NCBI RefSeq assembly: GCF_014203595.1
Contig: NZ_JACHJK010000003.1
Span: 558,001-622,000 of the forward strand
Direction of reading: 5' to 3'
DNA from: Streptomyces echinatus
GTDB taxonomy: Bacteria > Actinomycetota > Actinomycetes > Streptomycetales > Streptomycetaceae
DNA: 64,000 nt
Part shown: positions 1 to 8,993 of the stretch, piece after piece
How positions within the stretch are numbered: position 1 is the first letter of the stretch
Layout of the letters: each line of letters opens with the position of its first letter
Notes under the pieces: generated by a model
What the model saw: the letters and a program-made list of their open reading frames with translations, nothing else
Databases searched by the model: none
What the model was told of the DNA's origin: nothing
Program-made: the position numbers and the translations under genes

Positions 1-635
1 TCGATCGCCCTCGTGACGCCCTTGACGACCTGTTGCGGTGCGACGGTACGGACTCCCCCGGGCGTGGGCGAACCGGTGTTGGCGAACATGCCGAGGTCGC
101 GCACGAAACCGGGCTGGACGATGGAGACGCCGACACCGGTGCCGTGCAGATCCTGGCGGAAGGCGAGGGAGAGGCCGCGGAGCCCGAACTTCGTCGCGTT
201 GTAGAGGGATGACGACTTGGTGGCGGCCATGCCCGACAGGGATCCCACGAAACAGATGTGGCCGCGGCCGCGGGTCACCATGTCGGGTGCGAGCAGCCGC
301 GCGAGCATCGCGGGCGCGCGCAGGTTCACCGCGAGCGCCCGGTCGATCTGCGCCGGCGTGTAGTCGAGCAGGTCGCCGCTGGAGGGCAGGGCCGCGTTGG
401 CGATGACGATGTCGGTACCGGCGGCCTCTTCGGCGAGGCGCCTGACGTCCTCGTCGTCCGCGAGATCGGCGAGGATCGTCCGCGCACCGTATCGGTCGGC
501 GAGGGGTGCCAGCGCCTCGCGCCGCCGGCCGGTGAGGATCAGATGCGCGCCCTGTGCCGCCATTCCCGCGGCGATCGCGCCGCCGATGCCGCCCGTGACT
601 CCGGTGAGCAGAACAGTTGTCCCTGCGATCTGCAC
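1..635 (-). CDS. SDR-family NAD(P)-dependent oxidoreductase (3' end outside window)
   Basis: A short-chain dehydrogenase read leftward; its C-terminus lies beyond the window edge. It begins at GTG 635, with GGAGGG (641-646) five bases upstream. The Rossmann motif TGxxxGIG is at residues 11-18, followed by an ANAA motif, a SLSG serine and a YNATK (YxxxK) catalytic pair. It is cytosolic and would oxidise or reduce a small carbonyl or alcohol substrate that cannot be named. It diverges from a TetR gene, and a perfect palindrome lies in its upstream region, so control by that TetR is likely. Confidence 0.88.
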   Translation of the reverse strand, partial: MQIAGTTVLLTGVTGGIGGAIAAGMAAQGAHLILTGRRREALAPLADRYGARTILADLADDEDVRRLAEEAAGTDIVIANAALPSSGDLLDYTPAQIDRALAVNLRAPAMLARLLAPDMVTRGRGHICFVGSLSGMAATKSSSLYNATKFGLRGLSLAFRQDLHGTGVGVSIVQPGFVRDLGMFANTGSPTPGGVRTVAPQQVVKGVTRAI

Positions 636-651
636 GACTACCCTCCGATGC

Positions 652-669
652 TGTTCGTTCGAACGAACA
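652..669. promoter_or_regulatory. 18-bp perfect palindrome, likely TetR operator
   Basis: TGTTCGTTCGAACGAACA is a perfect 18-base palindrome 17 bases upstream of the SDR start. It lies between the SDR gene and the divergent TetR gene, which fits autoregulation plus repression of the SDR gene. The pairing of site and regulator is inferred from position. Confidence 0.7.
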
Positions 670-813
670 ATAGGGACGGCGGGGACTCCTGTCCACCGGC
701 ACCCGTCAGGTCCAGCAGCCGGCCCGAGGGTTTGACCGGGCGTCAACCTGTCGGCCGCCATGGGGCCCGGACGCGGTCCGGGGTGGCAGGCGATTGATGG
801 AACAATGCGTGAC

Positions 814-1413
814 ATGCCGAACGCCGCATCCTCCGCCTCGACGCGCCAGCGCATCATCACCGCCGTCCTGCAGATCATCGGCGAGGACGGGGTCGCCGCG
901 GTCACCAACCGGCGGATCGCCCGGCAGGCGGGAGTGTCGCTGGGTTCGGTGACGTACCACTTCGAGACCCAGCACGATCTGCTGCGCGAGAGCCTGCTGC
1001 ACTTCGTGCGCGAGGAGGCCCGGCACTTCACCGAGCTGGCGGACCAGTGCCGGACCGACGGCATCGGCATGGAGGAGGCCGCGTCCCTGGCCGGCCAGGT
1101 CGCGTGCGGCACGGCGCTGGACAGCGCCCATCTCGCTCCGTTCGAGCTGTACATCCACGCGGGGCGCGACGAGCGGCTGCGGGAGGCGGCGGCGGAGGCG
1201 TTCAGGGCCTACGACCGGCTCGCCGCCAGGATCCTCACCGCTCTGGGCGTTCCCGGCGCGGAGCACCTGGCGGCCACCACGGTCGCCGTCGTGATGGGCC
1301 TGCAGCTACGGCGCCTGGCCACCGGAAGCCCCGCGGAGGACCTGGTCGACGCCCTCCTGCTGCTCGCGCGAGGGGCGGCCGCCCAGCAGGCGGAGCAGGA
1401 CCAGCCGGCGTGA
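814..1413 (+). CDS. TetR/AcrR-family transcriptional regulator
   Basis: About 199 residues, with an N-terminal TetR helix-turn-helix (residues about 8-55: TRQRIITAVLQIIGEDG, then RRIARQAGVSLGSVTYHF) and a helical ligand-binding C-terminal domain. ATG 814 is preferred because AACAAT at 801-806 resembles a -10 box that would start the transcript near 814, making a leaderless message; the in-frame ATG 805 is the alternative. It diverges from the SDR gene and probably binds the palindrome at 652-669. The ligand is unknown. Confidence 0.9.
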   Translation: MPNAASSASTRQRIITAVLQIIGEDGVAAVTNRRIARQAGVSLGSVTYHFETQHDLLRESLLHFVREEARHFTELADQCRTDGIGMEEAASLAGQVACGTALDSAHLAPFELYIHAGRDERLREAAAEAFRAYDRLAARILTALGVPGAEHLAATTVAVVMGLQLRRLATGSPAEDLVDALLLLARGAAAQQAEQDQPA

Positions 1414-1536
1414 GACCTTCGGCCGGGGTGCCCCTCGGGGGCCTGGCCCGTGTCCACTTGGCGCACCGCACCGGCCCTGCCGCACGGCACGGACGCCCTC
1501 ACACCTGGCGGTTCACCCCGTGTCCGGCACGGTCGT

Positions 1537-2487
1537 TCAGCTCACTTCGATCTTCGAGGCGTTCTCGGCCAGCCAGTCGTCGAAGCTCTTGAGGGCCGGG
1601 TTGATCTCGCGCAGCCGTGCGAGGTCGCGAGCGCCGGTGAACTCCCGGTCGAAGTCGCCGTAGTACTGGAACATGTTGGCGATCTCCTCGGCCGCCGGGA
1701 CGTCGAGGGCGCGGAAGGCGTCGTACGGAATGGACCGGAAGCGCACCGGCTCGCCGAGCGCGGCCGCCAGCTTCTCGGCGTACTGCGCGCCGGTGAGGTG
1801 GTCGCCCGCCAGGCCGATGGTGCGGCCGATGAACCGCTCGCCGCCCTTGAGGAGGGCGAGCGTGATGCGGCCGATGTCCGCCACGTCCACCCCGGAGAGC
1901 AGCTTTCCGTCCTCGAACGGCATGGTCAGCGTCAGCACGCCGTCCTCGGCGCGCCGGGGAGCGAACGGACCGAGAAAGCCCTGGAAGAAGTAGGTGGTGT
2001 TCAGGAAGATCGTGGGCACCCCGGCCTCCGTGAACAGCCGGTTGCTCTCGCCCTTGGCGTCGAAGTGGGGCACGTTGTACTCGTCCTGCAGGACCGGCAT
2101 CCGGGGGTCGTCCAACGGGAGCAGCTCGCGGGTGTCCTCCAGGGTCGACCAGACCACGTGGCGCAGACCGGTCGCCTCGGCGGCCCGGACCAGGACCCTG
2201 ATCTCCTCCTTCTCCTTCACCGCGGAGCCGTGCGCCCAGAAGTTGGTGACGAGGAAGGCTCCGTACGCTCCCTGGAACGCCTTGTGCACGGTCGGCTCGT
2301 CGTGGAAGTCCGCCCGTACGACCTCGGCTCCGAGCTCGGCGAGTTCCCGGGCGGCTACCGAATCCGGGTTCCGGGTGAGCGCGCGGACCGCGAATCCCGA
2401 GTCGGGGTCGGCGAGGATCGCCCGTGCGACACCCCCGCCCTGCGAGCCCGTGGCGCCGGTCACCGCGATGATCTTCTTGTCGCTCAT
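1537..2487 (-). CDS. NmrA-like NAD(P)-binding protein
   Basis: About 316 residues of the NmrA/HSCARG group, an atypical SDR that often senses NADP or acts as a quinone-type reductase. The nucleotide motif GATGSQG is at residues 11-17 and the fold continues with VRALTRNPDS and VVWSTLEDT segments. ATG 2487 is favoured over ATG 2496 because AAGGA lies seven bases upstream of it. It lies downstream of and parallel to a MarR gene, with MarR-type half-sites in its leader, so derepression by the MarR ligand is likely. The substrate is unknown. Confidence 0.87.
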   Translation of the reverse strand: MSDKKIIAVTGATGSQGGGVARAILADPDSGFAVRALTRNPDSVAARELAELGAEVVRADFHDEPTVHKAFQGAYGAFLVTNFWAHGSAVKEKEEIRVLVRAAEATGLRHVVWSTLEDTRELLPLDDPRMPVLQDEYNVPHFDAKGESNRLFTEAGVPTIFLNTTYFFQGFLGPFAPRRAEDGVLTLTMPFEDGKLLSGVDVADIGRITLALLKGGERFIGRTIGLAGDHLTGAQYAEKLAAALGEPVRFRSIPYDAFRALDVPAAEEIANMFQYYGDFDREFTGARDLARLREINPALKSFDDWLAENASKIEVS

Positions 2488-2521
2488 GGCAGTCATCCTT
2501 GTCCGAGACGAGGGACGTCGA

Positions 2522-2565
2522 GTTGACGCATCACGACGCTAGGGCGGGCTGGTTGACGCGTCAAC
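2522..2565. promoter_or_regulatory. Two MarR-type operator sites upstream of the NmrA-like gene
   Basis: GTTGACGCATCAC (2522-2534) and the perfect palindrome GTTGACGCGTCAAC (2552-2565) are two variants of one motif in the NmrA-like gene's leader. A third copy lies just upstream of the marR gene at 3148-3160. The repetition in front of both genes supports one regulator acting on both. Confidence 0.72.
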
Positions 2566-2661
2566 TTCCTATGGTGGTGAACAGGCCAGATCCACTCCGA
2601 CGGCGTACGCCATGCCACGCGCGCCGCGGGCCGGCTCGGCCGGCACCGAGGTCCGGTCGGC

Positions 2662-3126
2662 TCAGGATTCCTCGTCGAGCTTCGCGACGACGCGCTCGGA
2701 GACCTCCCCCAGCGTCCGGAGCTCCGCCGGCGTGACATGGTCCAGGAACAGCGAACGAACCGCCGCCACATGGAGCGGAGCCGCCGCCTCGACGGCCGCC
2801 CGGCCCGCCTCCGTGATCACCACGAACGCGCCCCGGCCGTCCTCGGAGCACTCCTGCCGCACCACCAGGCCCCGTCCGGCCATGCGCGCGACGTGGTGGG
2901 ACATCCGGCTCTTCTCCCACTCCAGCGTCCGCGCCAGACCCTGCTGGCGCTGCCGCCCCTCCGGCACGTCGGCCAGATGGACCAGGACGGCGAAGTCCGC
3001 CGCGGAGAGATCGGACTCCGCCTGCAACAGGCGTGCCAGGCGGCCGCCGAGCCGCTCATGCAACCGGACGAAGCCCCGCCACGCCCGCTGCTCCTCCGCC
3101 GTCAACCAGTCAGCTGATTCCGCCAC
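2662..3126 (-). CDS. MarR-family transcriptional regulator
   Basis: 154 residues, the usual MarR length, with a winged helix in the middle (LSAADFAVLVHLADVPEG, then RTLEWEKSRMSHHVARMAGRG as the recognition region, and a DGRGAFVVITEAG wing). It likely represses itself and the downstream NmrA-like gene, since GTTGA(c/t)(g/a)C(A/G)TCA sites precede both. No cysteine-based sensing motif is obvious, so the effector is open. Confidence 0.9.
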   Translation of the reverse strand: MAESADWLTAEEQRAWRGFVRLHERLGGRLARLLQAESDLSAADFAVLVHLADVPEGRQRQQGLARTLEWEKSRMSHHVARMAGRGLVVRQECSEDGRGAFVVITEAGRAAVEAAAPLHVAAVRSLFLDHVTPAELRTLGEVSERVVAKLDEES

Positions 3127-3147
3127 GAGGACGAGTGTACCCAGGTG

Positions 3148-3160
3148 GTTGATACGTCAC
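3148..3160. promoter_or_regulatory. MarR-type operator upstream of marR gene
   Basis: GTTGATACGTCAC lies 22 bases upstream of the MarR start and matches the two sites before the NmrA-like gene. It is the expected autoregulatory site. Confidence 0.65.
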
Positions 3161-3212
3161 CCATGCCCCGGCCTCCGCCCGGCCCGGCCGAAGTCCGTCC
3201 CGGGCCCCCAGG

Positions 3213-6200
3213 TCATGACGTCCCGAGGCGCTTCGGGTGCTCCGTCGTCGCCGGCGCGCGTCGGAGGGGCGGCGGGTCGGCGGTCGTCTGCGCGGCGTGC
3301 ACCAGATCGGTCTGATGGTGGGCGGTGCCGGCGCGGAGGACCAGTGGGGTGCGTACGAGGTGGCTGAAGTCGGTGAAGGGATCGCCGTCGACGACGGTGA
3401 GGTCGGCGATCTTTCCGGGCTGGACCGTGCCGAGGTCGCCCTCGACTCCGAACAGCCGCGCTGGGGTTGCGGTGGCGCACAGCAGCGCCTGGCCGGGCGA
3501 GAAGCCGTGGGCGTGCAGGGCGCGCAGGGCCAGGTGGAGCGAGAGGCCGGCCGGGACCAGTGGAGCGTCGGTGCCCAGGGCGAGCAGGGCGCCGTGTGCG
3601 GCGAGGCCGAGGTAGTCGGCCATCTCGGTGGCGAGGGCCTGTCGTTGGCGGTCGGTGGGCGGTGTGTGGGCGCGTTCGCGGACGGCGGCGGTGTCCCAGG
3701 GCGGCATGAGGGTGAGCACGCGGGGGTCGTCGGCGAGGCCGGGGTCGGCGCCGAGCAGGAACTGCGCACTGAAGGGGGTCATGATCATGGCGAAGCCGCC
3801 ATCGGTGTACTGCTGGACGAGGTCCTGGTGGATGCGGCCCATGGGGGTGGTGGCGTGACCGTACGGCAGCCGCTGGGTCGCCTGCAGGTGGGTGGTGAGG
3901 TCCTGTCCGGCCGCGCGGCCCGGTGCGCACAAGTGGCTGCCGCTGGGGACTCCGAGCAGGTGAGCGGTGTCGGCGGCCTGGGCCATGATCTCACCGGAGG
4001 CGCGGACGTAGGTCTTCACGAAGTCGACCTTCAGGGCGGTGGCCCGCTCCAGGGTGCGCCGTACGCCGGCGGGGGTGCGGTGAGCGCGGCCCATAAAGTA
4101 GGCCGTGCGGGCTCCGTCGATCAATTCGGCGCAAGCCAGGAGCCGCGGGCCGGTGCTGTGGCCGGAGGCCAGGGACTCGCGCAGCCGGACCGCCTCGTAC
4201 AAGGGGGCGCCCAGGCAGGCTGTGGTGGTGATGCCGTAGGCGAGCGCGGTGAGGCTGTGCCGGGCGCCGTAGGTGGCGCTGTAGGGGTGGGTGTGGGCGT
4301 CGAACAGGCCGGGCAGCACGGTGTGTTGCGAGGCGTCGACGGTGCGGTGTCCGGGCCGGCGCGGACGGTGTGGTTCGACCGCGACGACACGGCCGCCGTC
4401 GATGAGGATGTCCACGTCCTCGCGCGGTGCGCTGCCGGTGCCGTCCCACAACTGGCCGGCGTGGACGCGGAGTCGTTCGCGGCCGCGGGCCGGCCGGTGG
4501 CTGATCGGTACGGCGAGTGTGCGGGGGCCGGCCAGCGCCGGGGCGGCGGTGAGGTCGAGGAGGCGGAGCCGGCCCGAGGACAGGTAGAGCAGGGTGTTGG
4601 TCTTCCGTGCCCAGGTGGGGTGGTCGGCCGGTTCGTCGGTGAGCCGGCGGGCGGGGCCGGTCGGGGTGCCGTCGGCGGCGACGGGCAGCAGCCACAGCGC
4701 CGACTCGGCGACCAGTGCCATCCAGCGGCCGTCGGGCGACCACGCGGGCCCTGCGGCGGCGCGGTCGGACAGGGACTGGTGAGCGGCGGGCAGATGGCGC
4801 TTCTCGGTGCCGGTACGGGTGTCGACGACGCGGATGAGGTGATAGCCCTCCCGGAAGCGGCGGTTGAGCCGGTTGCGGTCGCAGAAGGCCAGGTACCGGC
4901 CGTCGGGCGACCATGTCGGAGCGCCCGGCGGGCCGTCGGTGGCCAGTGGCCGGGCCAGCACCCGCTCCTCGCCACCGACCGGGTCGCACAGCAGCAGGTT
5001 GCCGGTGACGTCCTGGCAGGCGAGGCGGGAGCCGTCCGGGGACAGCGCCGGATTCAGCCGGCCGGGACCGGTGACCGGCTCGTCGTGACCGCTGTCGAGG
5101 CGCAGTCGGCGTACGGCCGTCAGTCCGTCCCGGTCGCTGCAGTACAGCAGGCTCCGTCCGTCCGGTGCCCAGGCGGGCATCTGCACGTGGTGGACGGCGG
5201 CGGCCTGTGCCACCTTGCGGGGCATGCCGTCGACGGGCAGCACCCAGAGGGCGTTCAGCGCCACGAACGCCACGCTGCTGCCGTCCGGGGACAGGGCCGG
5301 CAGGTGGATGCCGCGCACGGGCCCGGCAGCCTCCCACGAGGACGGCTTGCGGCGCCGGCGGGGTCGCGGGACCGGCATCCGGGCGCTGAAGGGAATGTCC
5401 CGCACCGAGCCGGACGCGTCGAGGGTGCGGATGCGGAGCCGGCCGTCGGCGACGTAGAGGAGCCGGCCGTCCCCGAGCCAGCACGGCGGTGCCGCCGCCA
5501 GATCCTCGTCCTCGGTCACGACCCGGCCGTCGACCATGAGCGTTGCCCGCGCGGCCGGCAGCGACGGGGAACCCGTGATGCCGGACAGGTGCAGCCAGGC
5601 GACACGGCCTGAGGGCGACACGGCCGGGCACAGCAGCCGGCCCTCCCGCACCTTCCGGATCACGTGCTCGGGACCGCCCATGAGGGGCACCCGGACCAGT
5701 GACAGGCCCCCGTCGGTGCCGCCGTCGGCCGTGTGGGCGGCGCGGACACACACCACGGAGCGCCCGTCCGGCCACCAGACCGGGTCGAAGTCCTCGTGGT
5801 TCCCGCCGGTCAGCCGGACGGGGCGGCCGCCGTCCGCGCCCATGGTCCACAGTCCGAACGGTGCCCCGGCCACCGCGTCGCCCCCGCGCTCGGAGGAGAG
5901 GACGAGGCGGGTGCCGTCGGGTGACCAGGCCACGCCTCGGTCGTCCCAGGGGCCGTCGGTGATTTGGCGCAGCCCGGTTCCGTCGGTCCGCAGCGTCCAC
6001 AGATGGAACCCGCCGCCCCGGTAGCCGCCCACCGCCAGCCGTCCGGCGTCGGGCGACAGAACCGGACGAGTTGCCTCCAGTTCCCAGTCGGTGATCCGCT
6101 CCGCCACCCCGCCCTCCGGCGGCACGCGCCACAGGACGCCCTGCACTTCGGCGATCAGCACGGAGCCGTCCCGCGAAGCGGTCACCGAACCGCCGGTCAG

Positions 6201-6341
6201 TTCCCGGTAGTGCAGCAACCGCTGGCCTACGGCGGTGGGCGCCGCCGCGACCGCGAGTGCTGCCGGGGACGCGGCCACCAGTCCGGCGGCGGACGCCCGC
6301 AGGAGGCCACGGCGGCTGAGAGGGCCGTCGCTCATCGTCAT
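3213..6341 (-). CDS. Secreted beta-propeller (PD40/TolB-like) amidohydrolase
   Basis: About 1042 residues. An N-terminal Tat signal (SRRGLLRASAAGLVAA) directs export. Residues about 45-640 carry repeated WSPDGxxLxF-type blades of a PD40/TolB-like propeller. The C-terminal third is a metal-dependent amidohydrolase: LPGLFDAHTH (HxH near residue 683), a later SHLCAPG, GTDAPLVPAG and the closing GxxxxGKxADLxVxDGDP. ATG 6341 follows AGGAG by four bases; ATG 6335 is also possible. Such fusions are known in actinomycetes and usually annotated only as amidohydrolase. The substrate, perhaps a peptide or cyclic amide, is unknown. It seems to be transcribed alone. Confidence 0.85.
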   Translation of the reverse strand: MTMSDGPLSRRGLLRASAAGLVAASPAALAVAAAPTAVGQRLLHYRELTGGSVTASRDGSVLIAEVQGVLWRVPPEGGVAERITDWELEATRPVLSPDAGRLAVGGYRGGGFHLWTLRTDGTGLRQITDGPWDDRGVAWSPDGTRLVLSSERGGDAVAGAPFGLWTMGADGGRPVRLTGGNHEDFDPVWWPDGRSVVCVRAAHTADGGTDGGLSLVRVPLMGGPEHVIRKVREGRLLCPAVSPSGRVAWLHLSGITGSPSLPAARATLMVDGRVVTEDEDLAAAPPCWLGDGRLLYVADGRLRIRTLDASGSVRDIPFSARMPVPRPRRRRKPSSWEAAGPVRGIHLPALSPDGSSVAFVALNALWVLPVDGMPRKVAQAAAVHHVQMPAWAPDGRSLLYCSDRDGLTAVRRLRLDSGHDEPVTGPGRLNPALSPDGSRLACQDVTGNLLLCDPVGGEERVLARPLATDGPPGAPTWSPDGRYLAFCDRNRLNRRFREGYHLIRVVDTRTGTEKRHLPAAHQSLSDRAAAGPAWSPDGRWMALVAESALWLLPVAADGTPTGPARRLTDEPADHPTWARKTNTLLYLSSGRLRLLDLTAAPALAGPRTLAVPISHRPARGRERLRVHAGQLWDGTGSAPREDVDILIDGGRVVAVEPHRPRRPGHRTVDASQHTVLPGLFDAHTHPYSATYGARHSLTALAYGITTTACLGAPLYEAVRLRESLASGHSTGPRLLACAELIDGARTAYFMGRAHRTPAGVRRTLERATALKVDFVKTYVRASGEIMAQAADTAHLLGVPSGSHLCAPGRAAGQDLTTHLQATQRLPYGHATTPMGRIHQDLVQQYTDGGFAMIMTPFSAQFLLGADPGLADDPRVLTLMPPWDTAAVRERAHTPPTDRQRQALATEMADYLGLAAHGALLALGTDAPLVPAGLSLHLALRALHAHGFSPGQALLCATATPARLFGVEGDLGTVQPGKIADLTVVDGDPFTDFSHLVRTPLVLRAGTAHHQTDLVHAAQTTADPPPLRRAPATTEHPKRLGTS

Positions 6342-6486
6342 CGGTCTCCTCACCACCGGCAGTTGGCGGATCCATGGTGTCGACCGACGGAGCCGAGTGC
6401 CCGACGACGCGCCCGCACCGCGTCGAATCGCCGTCACGGCCATGCGCCAGGACGAAGCCCCGGCTCGGCGAAGGCATGCCGCCCTG

Positions 6487-7428
6487 TCAGCCCTCCCACC
6501 ACGGCTTCGCGTCGTCCACGGCGACGAACTCGTGGAAGTCCATGTTGCTGATCTCCAGGTTGCACGCCATCGACCCGACCTCGCGGCAGGGAAGGACGGT
6601 GGACTGCCCCGGAGTGTCGTACAGGTCGACGACGGTCAGGGGCCGGCCGGGCTCGGCGAAGGTCCTGGCGTCGGCGAGTACGACCAGCGTGGTGTGCTCC
6701 TCGGGTGGGACCAGCGCCGGTACAGGGCCCGGCCCGAGGCCCTCGAAGGCCCGGTCGTCCACGACCAGCGCCTCCAACGGGTAGTGCTCCGGGTCGATCT
6801 CGTCGGGGTCGAGGCCGGTGCCGACCCAGCCGTCCTCGTCCGCCCCGCCCAACTCGCCGAGCAGGGCGCGCCAGCCGTCCTCGTCGTCGAAGGAGGTGCG
6901 GACCAGCAGGGCCGCGGTGGAGGAGGGCAGCGGCGGGAAGGGCCGGTTCGGCGGCGCGGTCGGCGTGGGGAACGCGGGCCGGCCGCCGTCGCCCTGGTAC
7001 ACGCCGTAGTGGTCCATGCCGCGCACCAGGTCGTCGAACGTGAGCGTCCCGCCCAGCAGGGCGGCCAGGATGCCGCCGAGCCGGGCCGACGGGGCGCGGA
7101 CGCCGCGCCCCGGTATCGCCGCCAGGTCCACCAGCAACGGCCCGGCACCGCCGTAGACCATGGAGATGTCCGCCAGCACGACGACCGGAGCCCCGGGACC
7201 GCCGTCCGGGACCAGCGCCGGTACGTTGCCGCCGTGCAGCTGGTCCCAGCCAAGGCCTTCGACCGGGTGGAGCCGTACTCCACCGTCCCCGAGGACGAGT
7301 ACGTCGTCCTCCCGGCGGCCTCCGATCCGGTCGAGCAGTCCGCCCCACAGCGCCCTGCCCTCCTCGTAGCACGTGCAGAGCAACAGCACCGCACCGGGCG
7401 CGGGCTGGGGAAGCGCGGGAAAGGACAT
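6487..7428 (-). CDS. Tandem DUF6924-like protein
   Basis: About 313 residues of unknown function. The C-terminal half matches my memory of DUF6924 (PPLPSSTAALLVRTSFDDEDGW start). The two halves resemble each other: each opens with an alanine/leucine-rich strand, has VPALVP followed by VVVLAD or LVVLAD near its middle, then a hydrophobic stretch and an aromatic end. This suggests an internal duplication. ATG 7428 has AAGGAGC three bases upstream. No signal peptide or membrane segment is seen. The neighbours give no functional clue. Confidence 0.7.
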   Translation of the reverse strand: MSFPALPQPAPGAVLLLCTCYEEGRALWGGLLDRIGGRREDDVLVLGDGGVRLHPVEGLGWDQLHGGNVPALVPDGGPGAPVVVLADISMVYGGAGPLLVDLAAIPGRGVRAPSARLGGILAALLGGTLTFDDLVRGMDHYGVYQGDGGRPAFPTPTAPPNRPFPPLPSSTAALLVRTSFDDEDGWRALLGELGGADEDGWVGTGLDPDEIDPEHYPLEALVVDDRAFEGLGPGPVPALVPPEEHTTLVVLADARTFAEPGRPLTVVDLYDTPGQSTVLPCREVGSMACNLEISNMDFHEFVAVDDAKPWWEG

Positions 7429-7537
7429 GACGCTCCTTCGACGGACTGGCGTGGGATTCAGGACACGGGCCGAGCGGTCCGGAGGCCGGGCACTTCCCGT
7501 CGCCCCGCGCACCGAGCGGAGTTCGCGGTCAGGCCCG

Positions 7538-8947
7538 TCACGGCCGGCCGGTGAGCAGGTGGCCGATGGCCGCGATGCCTTCGGCGACGGCTCGTTCGCC
7601 GACGTTGCCGAAGCCGAGGACGATGTGGGCGGGTGCGGCCGCGTTGGAGGCGCGGCAGGTACTCATGCCGTAAATGCCGACGGACCGCTCGCGGGCGGCG
7701 GAGACGACATGGTGTTCGTCGGCGTCCGCGGGCAGGTGGGCCACCGCGTGGAAGCCGGCCGCGAGTCCGGTGACCGGCAGCCCGGGGGCGTGTTCGGCGA
7801 GCGCCGCGAGCAGGGCGGTACGACGGGTGGCGTAGGTGGCGCGCATGCGGCGCAGGTGGCGGTCGAAGCGTCCGGACTCGATCAGCCGGGCCAGGGCGAG
7901 CTGGTCGAGCGTGGGCGTGCCGCGGTCACTGCGGTTCTTGTGCTCGGCGAGCACGTCGGTCAGGGCGGGCGGACAGATCATCCAGCCGATCCGCAGGGCG
8001 GGCGCGAGGGATTTGCTGACGGTGCCGAGGGAGATGACCCGGTCGGGCGCCAGGCCCTGAAGCGCGCCGACGGGTTCGCGGTCGTAGCGGAATTCGGCGT
8101 CGTAGTCGTCCTCGATGATGACCGCGTCCTGGTCCCTGGCCCATTCGACGAGGGCGAGCCGGCGTTTCGGGGCGAGGGCGACGCCGGTCGGCCACTGGTG
8201 GGCGGGGGTGACCACGACGGCGCGGGCGCCGGTCGCCGCCAGTGCCCGTACGTCGATGCCGTGCTCGTCGACGGGCACGGGAACCGCACGCAGCCCCGCG
8301 GCCGTGGCGCACGCGCGGACGGTGGCGGGTGAGCCGGGGTCCTCGAAGGCCACCGTCCCCGCACCACCGGCGGCGAGGACGTGGAGGGCGAGGCCGACAC
8401 CCTGCGCGTAGCCGTTGCAGACGAGGATGTGTTCCGGGTCGGCCGCCGCGGCACGGACCCGGCGCAGGTAGCCGGCGAGGACCTCGCGGAGGGCCCGACT
8501 GCCGCGCGGATCACCGTAGTCGAGGTCCGCGCTCGGCATGGCGCGTGCCGCCTCACGCGTGGCCCAGAGCCAGTCCTGGAGGGGGAAGCCGGCCAAGTCC
8601 GGTACGCCCCAGCGGAAGTCGGCCACCAGGCGGGACGCGGTCCGCTGCGGCTGCGTGGACGCGGGCGGTGCCGCGGCGCCGGCCGCCACGCGGGTGGCGG
8701 AGCCGGCACGCGTCACCAGGTAGCCCTCCGCCTGGAGTTGGGCGTAGCACTCCTGCACCAGCCCGCGTGAGACGCCGAGCGTGCGGGCCAGCTCCCGGGA
8801 GGAGGGCAGCCGCTCGCCGACCCGCACGCGGGCGGTGCGGATGGCGTCCCGCAGGCCGTGCTCCACCTGTGCGCGCAGGGGCAGGGCGCTGCTCCGGTCG
8901 ACGACCAGCAGCAGCTCGGGCGGGCAACTGGACCACTCCGGCGGCAT
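7538..8947 (-). CDS. MocR/PdxR-type regulator (GntR HTH plus aminotransferase fold)
   Basis: 469 residues. Residues about 15-85 form a GntR winged helix (RVGERLPSSRELARTLGVSR). The remainder is a class I aminotransferase fold, with the PLP lysine in the segment SLGTVSKSLAPALRIGW. MocR proteins use PLP or its adducts as effectors and commonly act on a divergent gene. Here the divergent MFS transporter starts 46 bases away, and both -10-like boxes fall inside that gap, so the exporter is the likely target. Confidence 0.9.
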   Translation of the reverse strand: MPPEWSSCPPELLLVVDRSSALPLRAQVEHGLRDAIRTARVRVGERLPSSRELARTLGVSRGLVQECYAQLQAEGYLVTRAGSATRVAAGAAAPPASTQPQRTASRLVADFRWGVPDLAGFPLQDWLWATREAARAMPSADLDYGDPRGSRALREVLAGYLRRVRAAAADPEHILVCNGYAQGVGLALHVLAAGGAGTVAFEDPGSPATVRACATAAGLRAVPVPVDEHGIDVRALAATGARAVVVTPAHQWPTGVALAPKRRLALVEWARDQDAVIIEDDYDAEFRYDREPVGALQGLAPDRVISLGTVSKSLAPALRIGWMICPPALTDVLAEHKNRSDRGTPTLDQLALARLIESGRFDRHLRRMRATYATRRTALLAALAEHAPGLPVTGLAAGFHAVAHLPADADEHHVVSAARERSVGIYGMSTCRASNAAAPAHIVLGFGNVGERAVAEGIAAIGHLLTGRP

Positions 8948-8993
8948 GGAACCGGAGCTTACCGCGATCCGGTCGGCCGCTTAGCGTCGTCCC

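Noticed and set aside
3237..5612. Very long plus-strand open frame opposite the amidohydrolase gene
   Set aside because: It is the antisense of a gene with clear propeller and HxH motifs; high GC leaves opposite frames open. Its product is low-complexity and matches nothing.
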